Of a stretch of DNA of 64,000 nucleotides, positions 10,960-22,251 are shown piece by piece (position 1 is the stretch's first letter; every line of letters begins with the position of its first letter). The DNA is taken from NCBI GenBank assembly GCA_029465975.1, contig CM055750.1, positions 2,717,548 to 2,781,547 on the forward strand, in the 5' to 3' direction. Origin of the DNA: Dallia pectoralis. Its lineage: Eukaryota; Chordata; Actinopteri; Esociformes; Umbridae. The notes under the pieces were generated by a model. That model made no database searches, was not told the origin of the DNA, and worked only from the letters and a program-made list of their open reading frames with translations. The position numbers and the translations under genes are program-made.

Positions 10960-13145
10960 ATTTCTCATTCTCTTGTTATTCCACCACTCTCATCTTCTCT
11001 ACTCCTCCTCCTCTTCTCCCTCTTGTTATTCTTCATTCTCTCCTGCTCTTCTTCTCATTCTCTTGTTATTCCACCACTCTCATCTTCTCTACTCCTCCTC
11101 CCCCTCTTCTCATTCTCTTGTTATTCCACCTCTCTCATCTTCTCTACTCCTCCTCCCCCTCTTCTTATTCTCTTGTTATTCCACCACTCTCCTCTCCTCT
11201 TCTCTTGTTATTCTACTCCTCTCCTCCTCCCCCTATTCTCTTGTTATTCCATCTTCTCTACTCCTGCTCTCCCTCTTCTCATTCTCCACCACTCTCATCT
11301 TCTCTACTCCTCCTCCCCCTCTTCTCATTCTCTTCATCTTCTCTACTCCTCCTCCCCCTCCTTATTCTCTCTCTCCATCTTCTCTATTCTCTTGTTATTC
11401 CACCCTCTCATCTTCTCTACTCCTCTTCTTATTCTCTTGTTATTCCACCACTCCATCTTCTTCTCCCCCTATTCTCTTGTTATTCTCATCTTCTCTACTC
11501 CTCCTCCCCTCTTCTTATTCTCTTGTTATTCCACCATCTTCTTCTACTCCTCCTCCCCCTCTTCTCATTCTCTTGTTATTTCTCATCTTCTCTACTCCTC
11601 ATCTCTCTACCCTCTTCTTATTCTCTTGTTATTCCACTCTCATCTTCTCATCTTCTCCTCCTCATCTCCCCTCTTCTTATTCTCTTGTTATTCCACCACT
11701 CTCATCTTCTCTATCTTCTTATTCTCTTGTTATTCCACCACTCTCATCTTCTCTACTCCTCCTTCTTCTCATTCTCTTGTTATTCCACCACTCTCATCTT
11801 CTCTACTCCTGCTCTCCCTCTTCTTATTCTCTTGTTATTCCACCACTCTCATCTTCTCTACTCCTCCTCCCCCTCTTCTTATTCTCTTGTTATTTCCTCA
11901 TCTTCTCTACTCCTCCTCCCCCTCTTCTCATTCTCTTGTTATTCCACCACTCTCATCTTCTCTACTCCTCCTCCCCCTCTTCTTATTCTCTTCTTATTCT
12001 CTTGTTCTCATTCTCACTCTCATCTTCTCTACTCCTCCTCCCTCTTCTTATTCTCTTGTTATTCTCTCATCTTCTCTACTCCCCCCTCCTCCCCCTCTTC
12101 TTATTCTCTTGTTATTCCACCACTCTCATCTTCTCTACTCCTCCTCCCCCTCTTCTTATTCTCTTGTTATTCCACCACTCTCATCTTCTCTACTCCTCTC
12201 TCCCTCTTCTTATTCTCTTGTTATTCCACCACTCTCATCTTCTCTACTCCTCCTCCCCCTCTTCTCTTATTCTCTTGTTATTCCACCACTCTCATCTTCT
12301 CTCTTCTTATTCTCTTGTTATTCCACCACTCTCATCTTCTCTACTCCTCCTCTCCCTTCTCATTCTCTTGTTATTCCACCCTCCATCTTCTCCTCCTCCC
12401 CCCTCTTCTTATTCTCTTGTTATTCCACCACTCTCATCTTCTCTACTCCTCCTCCCCCTCTCTTATTCTCTTGTTATTCCTCTCATCTCTACTCCTCTTC
12501 TTCTCATTCTCTTGTTATTCCACCATCTCTCATCTCCCTCTCTTATTCTCTCCTCCTCTCCCTCTTCTTCTCATTCTCTTGTTATTCTCTTGTTATTCTC
12601 ATCTTCTCTACTCCCTCCCCCTCTTCTCATTCTCTCTCTCATTCCTCTCCCCTCTTCTCATTCTCTTGTTATTCCACCACTCTCATCTTCTCTACTCCTC
12701 CTCTTCCTCTTCTTATTCTCTTGTTATTCCACCTCTCTCATCTTCTCTACTCCTCCTCCTCCCCCTCTTCTCATTCTCTTGTTATTCCACCACTCTCATC
12801 TTCTCTACTCCTCCTCCCCCTCTTCTCATTCTCTTGTTATACCACCATTATCTTCTCACTCCTCCTCCCCCTCTTCTCACTCTTGTTATTCATCATTTTC
12901 TCTACTCCTGCTCTCCCTCTTCCTCTTCTCTTGTTATTCCACCACTCTCATCTTCTCTACTCCTCCTCTCCCTCTTCTCATTCTCTTGTTATTCCACCAC
13001 TCTCATCTTCTCTACTCCTCCTCCCCCTCTTCTCATTCTCTTGTTATTCCACCACTCTCATCTTCTCTACTCCTCCTCTCCCTCTTCTCATTCTCTTGTT
13101 ATTCCACCACTCTCATCTTCTCTACTCCTGCTCTCCCTCTTCTTT
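10960..13145. repeat. 55-bp polypyrimidine tandem array, about 40 copies
   Basis: The unit contains CTCTTGTTATTCCACCACTC, then CATCTTCTCTACTCC and CTCCCCCTC. Many copies are shortened. The + strand is almost wholly C and T over nearly 2.2 kb, broken mainly by TTGTTATT and CCACCA. The period is not a multiple of 3 and the unit lacks stops, so three overlapping frames of 730-770 codons stay open. They are Ser/Leu/Pro-rich artefacts. The array begins about 140 bases beyond the stop codon of the DUF4806 gene, whose transcript would be GA-rich here. Confidence 0.96.
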
Positions 13146-13285
13146 CTCCCTCCGTCTCGGTCTGACGCCAACTGCATCCACCTCTTTATGTATTTCTCTG
13201 TGTCTGAAGCATTCGAAGTCAGAGGGTTTCTGCGTACAGCATCTTGGAAAGAATGAAAACAATGTCCAGTGTAAAACAACACATT

Positions 13286-13504
13286 TCAACCATTGACAAC
13301 TAAACTGTGACTGATTTCCAAATGGCCCTTAAATGCACACTTACTAAGAACTATGTATTTTAGTGCAAGCGGCTCAAATGCCTGCTTTCCATTCGCCCCT
13401 CTCCAGTTCATCTTCATGGCCAGGGCATTAGAAAGAAATTGTGACAATATTCGCCAGACAGTTTCCTTCGTCGTCATGCCTCCAGCAAGTCCCAAATGTA
13501 TAAC
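13286..13504 (-). CDS. DUF4806 gene, coding exon 5 with stop
   Basis: Acceptor GTCTTTCAG, phase 0. Encodes 72 residues and a stop codon and contains the most characteristic part of the domain: LGLAGGMTTKETVWRILSQF and MNWRGANGKQAFEPL. Confidence 0.82.
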   Translation of the reverse strand, partial: VIHLGLAGGMTTKETVWRILSQFLSNALAMKMNWRGANGKQAFEPLALKYIVLSKCAFKGHLEISHSLVVNG

Positions 13505-14883
13505 CTGAAAGACAATTTTTCAGATTGACCAACATTTCTGTCTTGTATCACTGTAAATATTTTTTGTGTGAATAGTTTTTCAGCAATAATCATCTAAAAA
13601 GTCATACCAGTTTTCTTTTCAATTCTGGTTGTCCAGCAATCCTTCTCTCAACTCTAATAAGATGTTCCTGCGATGACACGGGCAACCCAAGTTCGGTCAC
13701 ATCTGGAACCTCTGACGGGGTTGAACTATTTGCTTGAAGCATTTGCAATTGCTGCAAGATCAGCTGCTGTTGTTGCTTCAAACTGTGTACCACAGTTAGA
13801 ATCTCACGGAGAACTGCTACAGAATAAAAAAGTAGAGTTAGACTAAATCATTGTAAATTCTGAGATTTTAACAATATTTTTATATTTTAACCTTATTCAG
13901 GTTTCCACAATCAGAATCAGACTCCAGATTGAGCCCAGCAGGTGTGGGTCACGACTAAATCACGGGGACTGGGTTAGGAGACACACTATGTACACTATAT
14001 GTTTCTAATAATTAAACTGACATTTAGATTGTGCAACATTATTCAGTTGCATCCCTCACATTTAACACTTACGATCACACATTGGCTGCTGCAGAACTCT
14101 CTGACTGTCTTGTGATTGAACCCTCACTGGACTGCATGAGGTCTGAGGAGTAACAACACTGGACTGTCTGAGATTCAACTCTGGAGGAGTAATGACTGGC
14201 GCAGGTGGTAAAAGTTGTCCCTTTGGGGTTTTGGACTGGACCTGGCTGGTTCTTGGTTGTTTCTCAAATGGCCCCTCATCCTCACTTTCACTAGAAGTGG
14301 TTAGCTGCCTGTTAGTCCCTCTGATGTTGGGAAAACATACGTAGTTCATGATAAGTACACATTGTTTAGCTAGTGCTGGATAAATCTTTTTCCAACCACT
14401 TTGGCAGTTAAGCAACAAGTGTCTGTTGACAATTACCTTCCTTTTCTTTTTAAATATGCTGGCCGCTCATCTTCCTCCTCTGTCTGTAAATCTGAGAAGT
14501 TTAAAGCCAAAGGCAGCTTATGTCGTGCCTCATTGTAGGTGTCTGTAGAATATCGTTTTTGATAAGTACTGCATTCTACCTGCAGAGACCACTTTAAGAC
14601 TGGTTTCTGAGATAATTCACTAATTAGAAACAGGTCTGAACCTGACACCATAGTACAAATTACAAAAAAACTGTTTTAATGTCTACTTACCACTAGTATA
14701 CCTGATGACCAGATAAAAAAAAACCCAAGTATCACCGGGCAACTCCTCTCTCTTCACGGCCCTAGAGCAACGTTCTGCTGAAGCATAGGGAGTCCAGTAA
14801 CTCATGCCATCTTTGACCCATGATGCTGGTACCACTTCTGTCTCCTTTTTATTTGTAGAAATGAAGTCCACAATATAAAACAT
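13286..14883 (-). CDS. DUF4806-domain protein, five coding exons, 324 residues
   Basis: Exons in transcription order are 14883-14691, 14542-14437, 14320-14073, 13816-13608 and 13504-13286. All four introns (148, 116, 256 and 103 bases) have GT-AG borders and the phases join without a break. Residues 1-100 form an N-terminal region beginning MFYIVDF, with a WVKDGMSYWTPY stretch and EARHKLPLA near residue 70. Residues 101-183 are Ser/Pro/Gln-rich with an acidic SSESEDEG run. A Q-rich helix (residues 184-210) precedes the C-terminal domain (about 225-300), which has LPVSSQEHL, LAGGMTTKETVWRIL and MNWRGANGKQAF. I recognise these as the DUF4806 pattern of IGG...vrriL...NWrG..GK.aF. Molecular function is unknown. 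It lies inside the inverted-repeat-bounded unit and is probably an element gene, but a captured or domesticated host gene is possible. A strong acceptor (ATTCTACACAG) one base before the start codon implies an upstream non-coding exon. Confidence 0.8.
13608..13816 (-). CDS. DUF4806 gene, coding exon 4
   Basis: Acceptor TTATTCTGTAG, exit phase 0 at CTG|GTATGA. Encodes the Q-rich helix (HSLKQQQQLILQQLQMLQ) and the start of the DUF4806 domain (LPVSSQEHLIRVERRIAGQ). Confidence 0.78.
14073..14320 (-). CDS. DUF4806 gene, coding exon 3
   Basis: Acceptor CCCAACATCAG; entry phase 2, exit phase 1 at GATC|GTAAGT. Encodes the low-complexity linker with SSESEDEGPFEK and Pro/Gln/Ser-rich stretches. The open frame continues upstream of the acceptor, but that part is intron by phase and by the exon 2 donor. 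Confidence 0.72.
14437..14542 (-). CDS. DUF4806 gene, coding exon 2
   Basis: Acceptor TTCTACAG, phase 1 entry and phase 2 exit. Encodes residues 65-99 and two bases of codon 100, including TYNEARHKLPLALNFSDL and a TEEEDE acidic run. Donor GGAAG|GTAATT. Confidence 0.76.
14691..14883 (-). CDS. DUF4806 gene, coding exon 1
   Basis: Encodes residues 1-64 and the first base of codon 65. It starts at ATG 14883-14881, directly after a TTCTACACAG acceptor and one extra base. It ends at a GTG|GTAAGT donor. Confidence 0.78.
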
Positions 14884-15630
14884 TCTGTGTAGAATAAGAA
14901 AAACATATTATCAGTATATCATTATCAAAGTTCCAACCCTTTACACTTTCAAATTGGAAAATCTGGCCTTTAATAAATGCCTTCAAAGATTAAAACAAAC
15001 CACATTAAACTTGAATAATGTTAGAATTTTTAATCCTGTTCAGATATAAGTATTTATTCACTCATCTGTAGGCTCAACTCATTACAGTTTAGCATCAAGG
15101 AGTAAAACAAGGTTGATAACAACATGGCTTTATAATGTTAACATATCAAGGCATAACTATTGTATTCAAGTATAAAAGCCTAAGTTAAAGCTGTGTATAA
15201 AGGAATGATTCAGAGAAATGTAATATGTATTGGGGAAATAAAGTGTTTGTCCAGCAGACAAGACATATACACAAATAACTGCAACCGTCCCAAGTCCTCA
15301 ATGCTGATATAAACCGCAACAAAGTTAAACTTTAATCTCTGCGGACAATGTCGCATTTATCAACTGCAGAAGTAACAAAATGACTGAAATAATCTGATTG
15401 TTATACTGCTGCTATACTTTCTGACACAGAAAGACATTACTGTACGATACTGAGCTAACTTACAATTTATAAATCCTTAATTTTTGGTTATATCAGCTAG
15501 CTACCATTAGCCTATAGTTACCTGTTTAAGCACACAAAAACATCCTGTCAAAATACGTGAACCGCTCAACTAATACGCAACACAGACAATGTAGAAATCT
15601 AACTTTTGTCAATCTGTATGTGGCTATTAT
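14884..15630. other. AT-rich DNA upstream of the DUF4806 start
   Basis: No coding exon seen. This is the stretch between the coding exon 1 acceptor and the 48-bp array, probably 5' UTR intron. Confidence 0.4.
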
Positions 15631-17862
15631 AATGTGGATAAATGGCTAGCTATATAGTTAGATAGGCAGTATCTTTACAATGTGGATAAAGAGCTATATA
15701 GTTAGATGTATCTTTACAATGTGGATAAATGTCTAGCTATATTGTTTGTATCTTTATAATCTGGATAAATGGCTAGCTATATAGTTAGATAGGCAGTATC
15801 TTTACAATGTGGATAAATGGCTAGCTATATTGTTAGATAGACAGTATCTTTATAATCTGGATAAATGGCTAGCTATATAGTTAGATAGGCAGTATCTTTA
15901 CAATGTGGATAAATGGCTAGCTATATTGTTAGATAGACAGTATCTTTATAATCTGGATAAATGTCTAGCTATATAGTTAGATAGGCAGTATCTTTACAAT
16001 GTGGATAAATGGCTAGCTATATAGTTAGATAGACAGTATCTTTACAATGTGGATAAATGGCTAGCTATATTGTTAGATAGACAGTATCTTTATAATGTGG
16101 ATAAATGTCTAGCTATATAGTTAGATAGACAGTATCTTTATAATCTGGATAAATGTCTAGCTATATAGTTAGATAGGCAGTATCTTTACAATGTGGATAA
16201 ATGGCTAGCTATATAGTTAGATAGACAGTATCTTTACAATGTGGATAAATGTCTAGCTATATAGTTAGATAGACAGTATCTTTATAACGTGGATAAATGT
16301 CTAGCTATATAGTTAGATAGACAGTATCTTTACAATGTGGATAAATGTCTAGCTATATTGTTAGATAGACAGTATCTTTATAATCTGGATAAATGGCTAG
16401 CTATATAGTTAGATAGGCAGTATCTTTACAATGTGGATAAATGGCTAGCTATATTGTTAGATAGACAGTATCTTTATAATCTGGATAAATGTCTAGCTAT
16501 ATAGTTAGATAGGCAGTATCTTTACAATGTGGATAAATGGCTAGCTATATAGTTAGATAGACAGTATCTTTACAATGTGGATAAATGGCTAGCTATATAG
16601 TTAGATAGGCAGTATCTTTATAACGTGGATAAATGTCTAGCTATATTGTTAGATAGACAGTATCTTTATAATGTGGATAAATGTCTAGCTATATAGTTAG
16701 ATAGACAGTATCTTTACAATCTGGATAAATGGCTAGCTATATAGTTAGATAGGCAGTATCTTTATAACGTGGATAAATGTCTAGCTATATAGTTAGATAG
16801 ATAAATGTCTAGCAGTATAGACAGTATTTATAATGTGGATAAATGTCTAGCTATATTGTTAGATAGACAGTATCTTTACAATCTGGATAAATGTCTAGCT
16901 ATATAGTTAGATAGGCAGTATCTTTATAATCTGGATAAATGTCTAGCTATATAGTTAGATAGGCAGTATCTTTATAATGTGGATAAATGGCTAGCTATAT
17001 AGTTAGATAGGCAGTATCTTTATAATGTGGATAAATGGCTAGCTATATAGTTAGATAGGCAGTATCTTTACAATGTGGATAAATGGCTAGCTATATTGTT
17101 AGATAGACAGTATCTTTATAATCTGGATAAATGTCTAGCTATATAGTTAGATAGACAGTATCTTTATAATGTGGATAAATGTCTAGCTATATTGTTAGAT
17201 AGACAGTATCTTTATAATCTGGATAAATGTCTAGCTATATAGTTAGATAGGCAGTATCTTTATAATCTGGATAAATGTCTAGCTATATAGTTAGATAGGC
17301 AGTATCTTTATAATGTGGATAAATGGCTAGCTATATAGTTAGATAGACAGTATCTTTATAATGTGGATAAATGTCTAGCTATATAGTTAGATAGGCAGTA
17401 TCTTTATAATGTGGATAAATGTCTAGCTATATTGTTAGATAGACAGTATCTTTATAATCTGGATACATGTCTAGCTATATAGTTAGATAGACAGTATCTT
17501 TATAATGTATCTTTATATAGTTAGATGGCAGTATAAATGTCTAGCTATATAGTTAGATAGACAGTATCTTTATAATCTGGATAAATGTCTAGCTATATAG
17601 TATCTTTTAGATAGGCAGTATCTTTATAATCTAGCTATATAGTTAAATGTCTAGCTATACATGTTAGATAGTTAGATAGACAGTATCTTTTATAATGTCT
17701 AGGATAAATGTCTAGCTATATAGTTAGATAGTTAGATAAATGAGCTATATAGTTATCAGTATTATAATCTGGATACATGTCTAGCTATATAGTTAGATAG
17801 ACAGTATCTTTATAATCTGGATACATGTCTAGCTATATAGTTAGATAGACAGTATCTTTACA
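15631..17862. repeat. 48-bp AT-rich tandem array, about 46 copies
   Basis: The unit contains CTAGCTATATAGTTAGATAG, then ACAGTATCTTTATAATGTGG and ATAAATG. Regular 48-base spacing runs from about 15631 to 17500. The last 350 bases hold rearranged, truncated units. Variants alternate (ATAGTT/ATTGTT, ACAG/GCAG, AATGTGG/AATCTGG) in a patchy pattern that suggests block duplications. Confidence 0.96.
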
Positions 17863-17866
17863 CTAC

Positions 17867-18046
17867 CTGCACTGGTTCCTTCTTTTCGGTCCACTGAGGT
17901 AAAGTTGTAACTGTCAGTTGTTCACCTGAGGCTCGCCTTCTGCGCGAGCTTGATGAGCAATATGGTGAGCGCAAGGCATTCTCAGTTATTGATTTAAAAA
18001 CCAAGCAATCAGAATACACAACTACATACATTCTGTTCAGGAACAT
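17867..18046 (-). other. possible 5' exon of the DUF4806 gene
   Basis: An open stretch on the - strand ends at a good donor, GTGCAG|GTAGTG (GT at 17866-17865). The donor abuts the 48-bp array and could splice to the acceptor just before the DUF4806 start codon. The frame would not continue into that ATG, so this would be a 5' UTR exon. Weak evidence: position and splice motif only. Confidence 0.3.
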
Positions 18047-18261
18047 GTCAATGTGTCTTTTAAAACTCCCTTATAGCCAAAATGGGAGAAAAAAATGTAA
18101 TCACAATTTGCCGTGCAGTTGCCTTAATCGGCCAGATTGTTTGTAGCCGATGATGCCCCGACTGCGGCATTTAAGTCGGCTTGCAGTCGGCCCAGATGCC
18201 CCCTGACACTGACTCTCAGCCGAGTCTGCCTTAACTGAACCGAGCTCGGCCCGACTCCTGC

Positions 18262-18288
18262 TGCTAGCTGGGCGGCTGGCAGCACCGG
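18262..18288 (-). repeat. right terminal inverted repeat
   Basis: TGCTAGCTGGGCGG at 18262-18275 is the exact complement of 10386-10399. GCACCGG at 18282-18288 complements the outer block of the left end. Confidence 0.6.
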
Positions 18289-19254
18289 GATTCGGTGCGT
18301 GCGCGTATGGAATACCGAATGAACGCACCGACACAGAGGCGCACATGGATTCTGGGTGCGGAGTGTGTGTGCGTGTGTGTGCGTGTGTGCGTGCGTGTGT
18401 GTGCGCGTGTGACGAGCTGAATACACACAGGGGCCAGCTGGGGCTGCGGTTCACCGGATAAAGTCCCTTATTACCTGTGCGGAACGCAGGGCGGATCGGG
18501 AACGGAACGGTGCCAAAGACCCAAATACCGCGTGGAGCCGATCGAGTGCGCATGCTCAATTAACGCAGTCATTTACTGTTACAACAATCCGGGGGGAAGG
18601 GGGCTGCGGGTTTATTTGTCAGGGAAGATCTATTTGGACTTTTAATTCCTGCGCTGTCTTTTTTTGGGTGTTTCTCATTAAAGGATTTTATTACCGAACC
18701 TACCGAAACCGAACATTAAGTGAGCTGAGAACAGGAATCCAACAAGTGTCTGGACACATATTCGGACCCTGCTGCGTTTAGCCTCCGACTGGACTCAAGC
18801 ATCGGATTTAAATCTAATAAGCAGTTTCTTTGTGTGTCACTTTACTGCAGTGAGAAACCCGTCCGCCTGGATCTTCTCTTTCTCTCTGTCAGATGCAGCC
18901 GCACTGATGTGTTCGGTCCAGTTCAGATGCTTCTGTGTGGCATGATTGGCTGTGTTTTATATTTGCTGATCAATTTATTCCATCTAATAATAAACAGCGG
19001 TCACCTATCCAGATGAATGAGAAGTTCCTGAGACATACATGTGACTTATAGGCAGCTGAAGGAATTTATTGATCCGATCCTCAATTCTGACCCTCTGACA
19101 CCTGTGGCTGAACCGGTTCGGTACCATCCATGGACTTGACCATCCGCACCCTGTTCGAAAGTGGTGGGAAGTTGTGAGCTCCTCAGGCGGGGGAGCCCCC
19201 CTATGAAGACCGGGGCACAGCAGGTGGTACCACCCGACCGACACCACCGCAACC
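18289..19254 (+). promoter_or_regulatory. cabp7: cabp7 proximal promoter and 5' UTR region (borders not defined)
   Basis: Lies between the right end of the transposon-like unit and the cabp7 start codon. CpG-containing DNA is concentrated at 18120-18560. GTGCGCATGCTC at 18545-18556 is close to the NRF1 consensus. A TTTCTCTCTGTCAG stretch ending at 18892 looks like a splice acceptor and may mark a 5' UTR exon. Short upstream ORFs are present, such as ATG at 18893 with a stop four codons later. The transcription start cannot be placed from sequence alone. Confidence 0.4.
18360..18412. repeat. GT/GC microsatellite
   Basis: A mixed GTGTGT/GCGTGT run just outside the right end of the element and upstream of cabp7. 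Confidence 0.85.
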
Positions 19255-19366
19255 ATGCCGATCATGCATCCAATCAACAACAATCTGATGTACCGGGGCA
19301 TCTGCACCATCCCGGATATGCTCGCCTACCGGGCACCGGTCACACTACCGGAGGACGAGGTGGAAG
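19255..19366 (+). CDS. cabp7: cabp7 coding exon 1
   Basis: Encodes residues 1-37 plus one base of Glu38. The N-terminus has LMYRG and a LPEDEVE end typical of CABP7. Donor GAAG|GTGAGA. Confidence 0.92.
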
Positions 19367-22207
19367 GTGAGAGATCCATTTAACCTGTTCTGTTCTGGGT
19401 AATTGGAGGACCGGTCAATACATGATCCGGATTCATCCGACGTGTGTTTAAGTGTCCGGTTCTGGGAATTAAATGCAATGTAACCTACATATGGGTCCCT
19501 ATTGGGTTCAGAACCAAGGACAGCGCCACTCAGCCCGTCTGTAATTCATATCACTGTTTTTTTTACCACCCACGATAGATTGTGAGTCACACACATCTAG
19601 TTGCTGTTTTACCATAACTTTATAATTTTAATAACTTTTATTATTTGATCATTAATCATTGGGTTACATTTGTGCGAGTGACAGAAATCTATCGCCTTCA
19701 TCTAATCTCATATATCGGGAAGATTACAGGGAACACCCTGCTGACCGTGTGTAATGTGTCAATTTACCTAATCAGCAAATTAAATCAATCAAACAGAAAA
19801 GTAAGCCCCAAAACGATCATGTGAAGAAGTAATCTGAGCGAGAAACCCCTGTAGGTGCACAGGATCTCAGACTTCTGCATTCTGTGTGGCTGGACTAGTG
19901 CATTATGCACTGCAACACTCCTCCGCTGTAACACGGAAAGCCAGTCTGCACATCTCTGTGACAGACACATATGAGTAATGCACACGTTGTGTAACATCAT
20001 GCTGTAGGATCTAACTTACTACTAAACTCTATGCCCGTTTATTTGTCCGTTTCTCACCTGAAGTCAGACCCACTGAACCTATTCCAGGGCTCTGTTCATG
20101 CTGTTTGGATTAATGTCCCCCAACACAACCACACACGACACAACTGGCCTTGACATCTCATTTAGGTTCATGGATCAGCTACACTTTATTTCTAGCTTGG
20201 ATTTCAAGTGGAACACAGAGCTGTGAGGTGGGAGTGTGAGGTGGGGTGTGCGGTGGGGTGTGGGGTGGGAGTGTGAGGTGGGGGTGTGGGGTGTGGGGAG
20301 TGAGGTGGGGTGTGGGGAGTGGGGTGAGGTGGGGTGTGGGGAGTGAGGTGGGGTGTGAGGTGGGGTGTGAGGTGTCGGATGGGGTGTGCAGTGGAGTGTG
20401 AGGTGGGGTGTGAGGTGGGGTGTGGGTGGGGTGCCACAAACAACATTAGTTTCGTTACCAAAACTGGTTCAAGAAAAATAATATGAGTACCATCACGTGT
20501 TGATTGTGAAGATAGGTGGTAGTGGTGGTGGAGACTGACCCAATAAAGGCTATCTTACAACTGAAGTGAGAGTCAACTGCTGTACCCAACGCAGTGGTTA
20601 GTAGCAGAAAACATGCTTCTGTTACCTCTAGCAAAGATACTCACAATACAGATTAAAATAGCAATCTGATCTTCACGTGTAAGTCAGAATTACGCCACAG
20701 CCATGACATGTTTTTCTCACTATGTGGCATGGAATCAATTATTTAGCTATGGCTGTAAGTTTTAAATAAGCCAACGCTTCTTAGCTGCCAGACAAACTCA
20801 GTTAATGGAGGGAAAACGCATTACGGTCAGGGATTGGATAAAAAACCCAAACCAAAGTGTTTGGCAGTTAAGTTAAGGTGTTCTGAGCGATTACATTAAG
20901 GGTTACGGCCCGGGAAAGGCTGAAAAAAAAAGCATTCACGTTGAAATTGTACAGACCACCCTCAGTCAGAGCCCAAGTCAGCAGTCTGAAAGACCATCCT
21001 CGTACACAGAATCACTGCAAGCCTTCAGCCGCCTAAAAGGTTAAACATAAAGAACTAGCAGTCCTGCTATTTGCAGAATGGACCAATTTTTACGACGATG
21101 GGCTGCGAAAAACAGGTTGAAGGCTAACACTTAGATTAGTCCGTGGTACTTCTTTCTCAACCAGGCCGAAGAGGAGTTTCAGAAACAGGTTACGTTTTGG
21201 AGTGTCATTTGGATTGTCAAAGAGTCACATTGGTTCAGAGAAAATACCTGTCATCATATAGAGATGTGTTTGCACACTGATTGCATGAAGCTAAGTGGAG
21301 TAAACAGGACCACATCAGGCCTTTTGAGTTAGTCCAAAATAGCTTCCAAAGGTTTTGAGCGAATGCATTTTAAGGTCAACACAAGTCACACAAACATTTA
21401 AAATTCCTAGCTTCCTCGAAAACAACTGTTTTAAAAAAACACAGATGGCTCCAGTTTTGCCGAATCCCAATCCTAATCAAATTGGGGTTCAGCTGTTCAA
21501 GCAGATTGTTTTGGGACAGGGAAGCACGGGTGGTTCAGTATTGATGTGCTACAAACAGATGTGTCTTTTATTCCATGCTCTTAAACAATTTGAACAAGTG
21601 AAGACGTGTGAGATAGATGAACATTTTGGTTGAACGAAACTGTGACCGTTGTCCGATTTTAATGTATACAGTATGTCATTTAAACGGGTCTCAATTTCTA
21701 GTTGCTTTCCATCCATTAATTTTTCTTCTATTGGCAGTCTGCAAAACCGTCGGTGCCTTTGAACAAACACTGTTTGGTTTCGCTTCGTTCTAATGTAATG
21801 AGACAAAAACAAAAGCACTGGCTTACTCCAATTGGACTCTCACACAAAGCGCTAAGCCGCTCAGGATTCACTGACAATTTGGCGCCAGCCGCTTGGCCGC
21901 AACGGGCTGCGTTCAGAAAGACAGAATTATAAAGCCGTTAATGATCACAGTGCCTTTTAGATCTGAATGGATCCATCACTGAAGCTCGTGAAAACAGCAA
22001 CGTTGCACTATTTTGCCAAATCTCATCGTGACTAAATAATTTAAAAGCTGTGCAATGAAAATCTCTAAGTTAACACATCTATTAGCCTATGCAAAGTTGA
22101 GATAAGGACGGAATTGTTTCGGGTTGTCAGAGATGTTTTTACGCATCAGCGACAACTGGGCAATTTGGGAGGCAGAAGGCTTTGGTTAGGTTGGGTCAAA
22201 GAGCTAA

Positions 22208-22251
<44 letters not shown>

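Larger units (their letters stand above)
10374..18288. mobile_element. candidate DNA-transposon-like unit carrying a DUF4806 gene
   Basis: The two ends are inverted copies of each other. CCGCCCAGCTAGCA at 10386-10399 is matched exactly by its complement at 18262-18275. The similarity extends outward (CCGGTGC at 10374-10380 against GCACCGG at 18282-18288) and inward (TCGGGCC and TCGG blocks at the same spacing). Both subterminal regions are rich in GGCCGAT/TCGGCC motifs. The interior holds an intact-looking five-exon gene on the - strand and two large tandem arrays. No transposase and no clear target-site duplication were seen. The exact ends could be off by some tens of bases, and two separate insertions of related elements remain possible. 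Confidence 0.55.

Noticed and set aside
10944..13296. Three overlapping + strand frames of 730-770 codons (Ser/Leu/Pro-rich)
   Set aside because: Produced by a 55-bp stop-free pyrimidine repeat. Overlap in all frames shows the openness is compositional.
18101..18559. 152-codon - strand frame with an Ala/His/Thr-rich run
   Set aside because: It crosses the transposon-like end and a GT/GC microsatellite and shows no domain.
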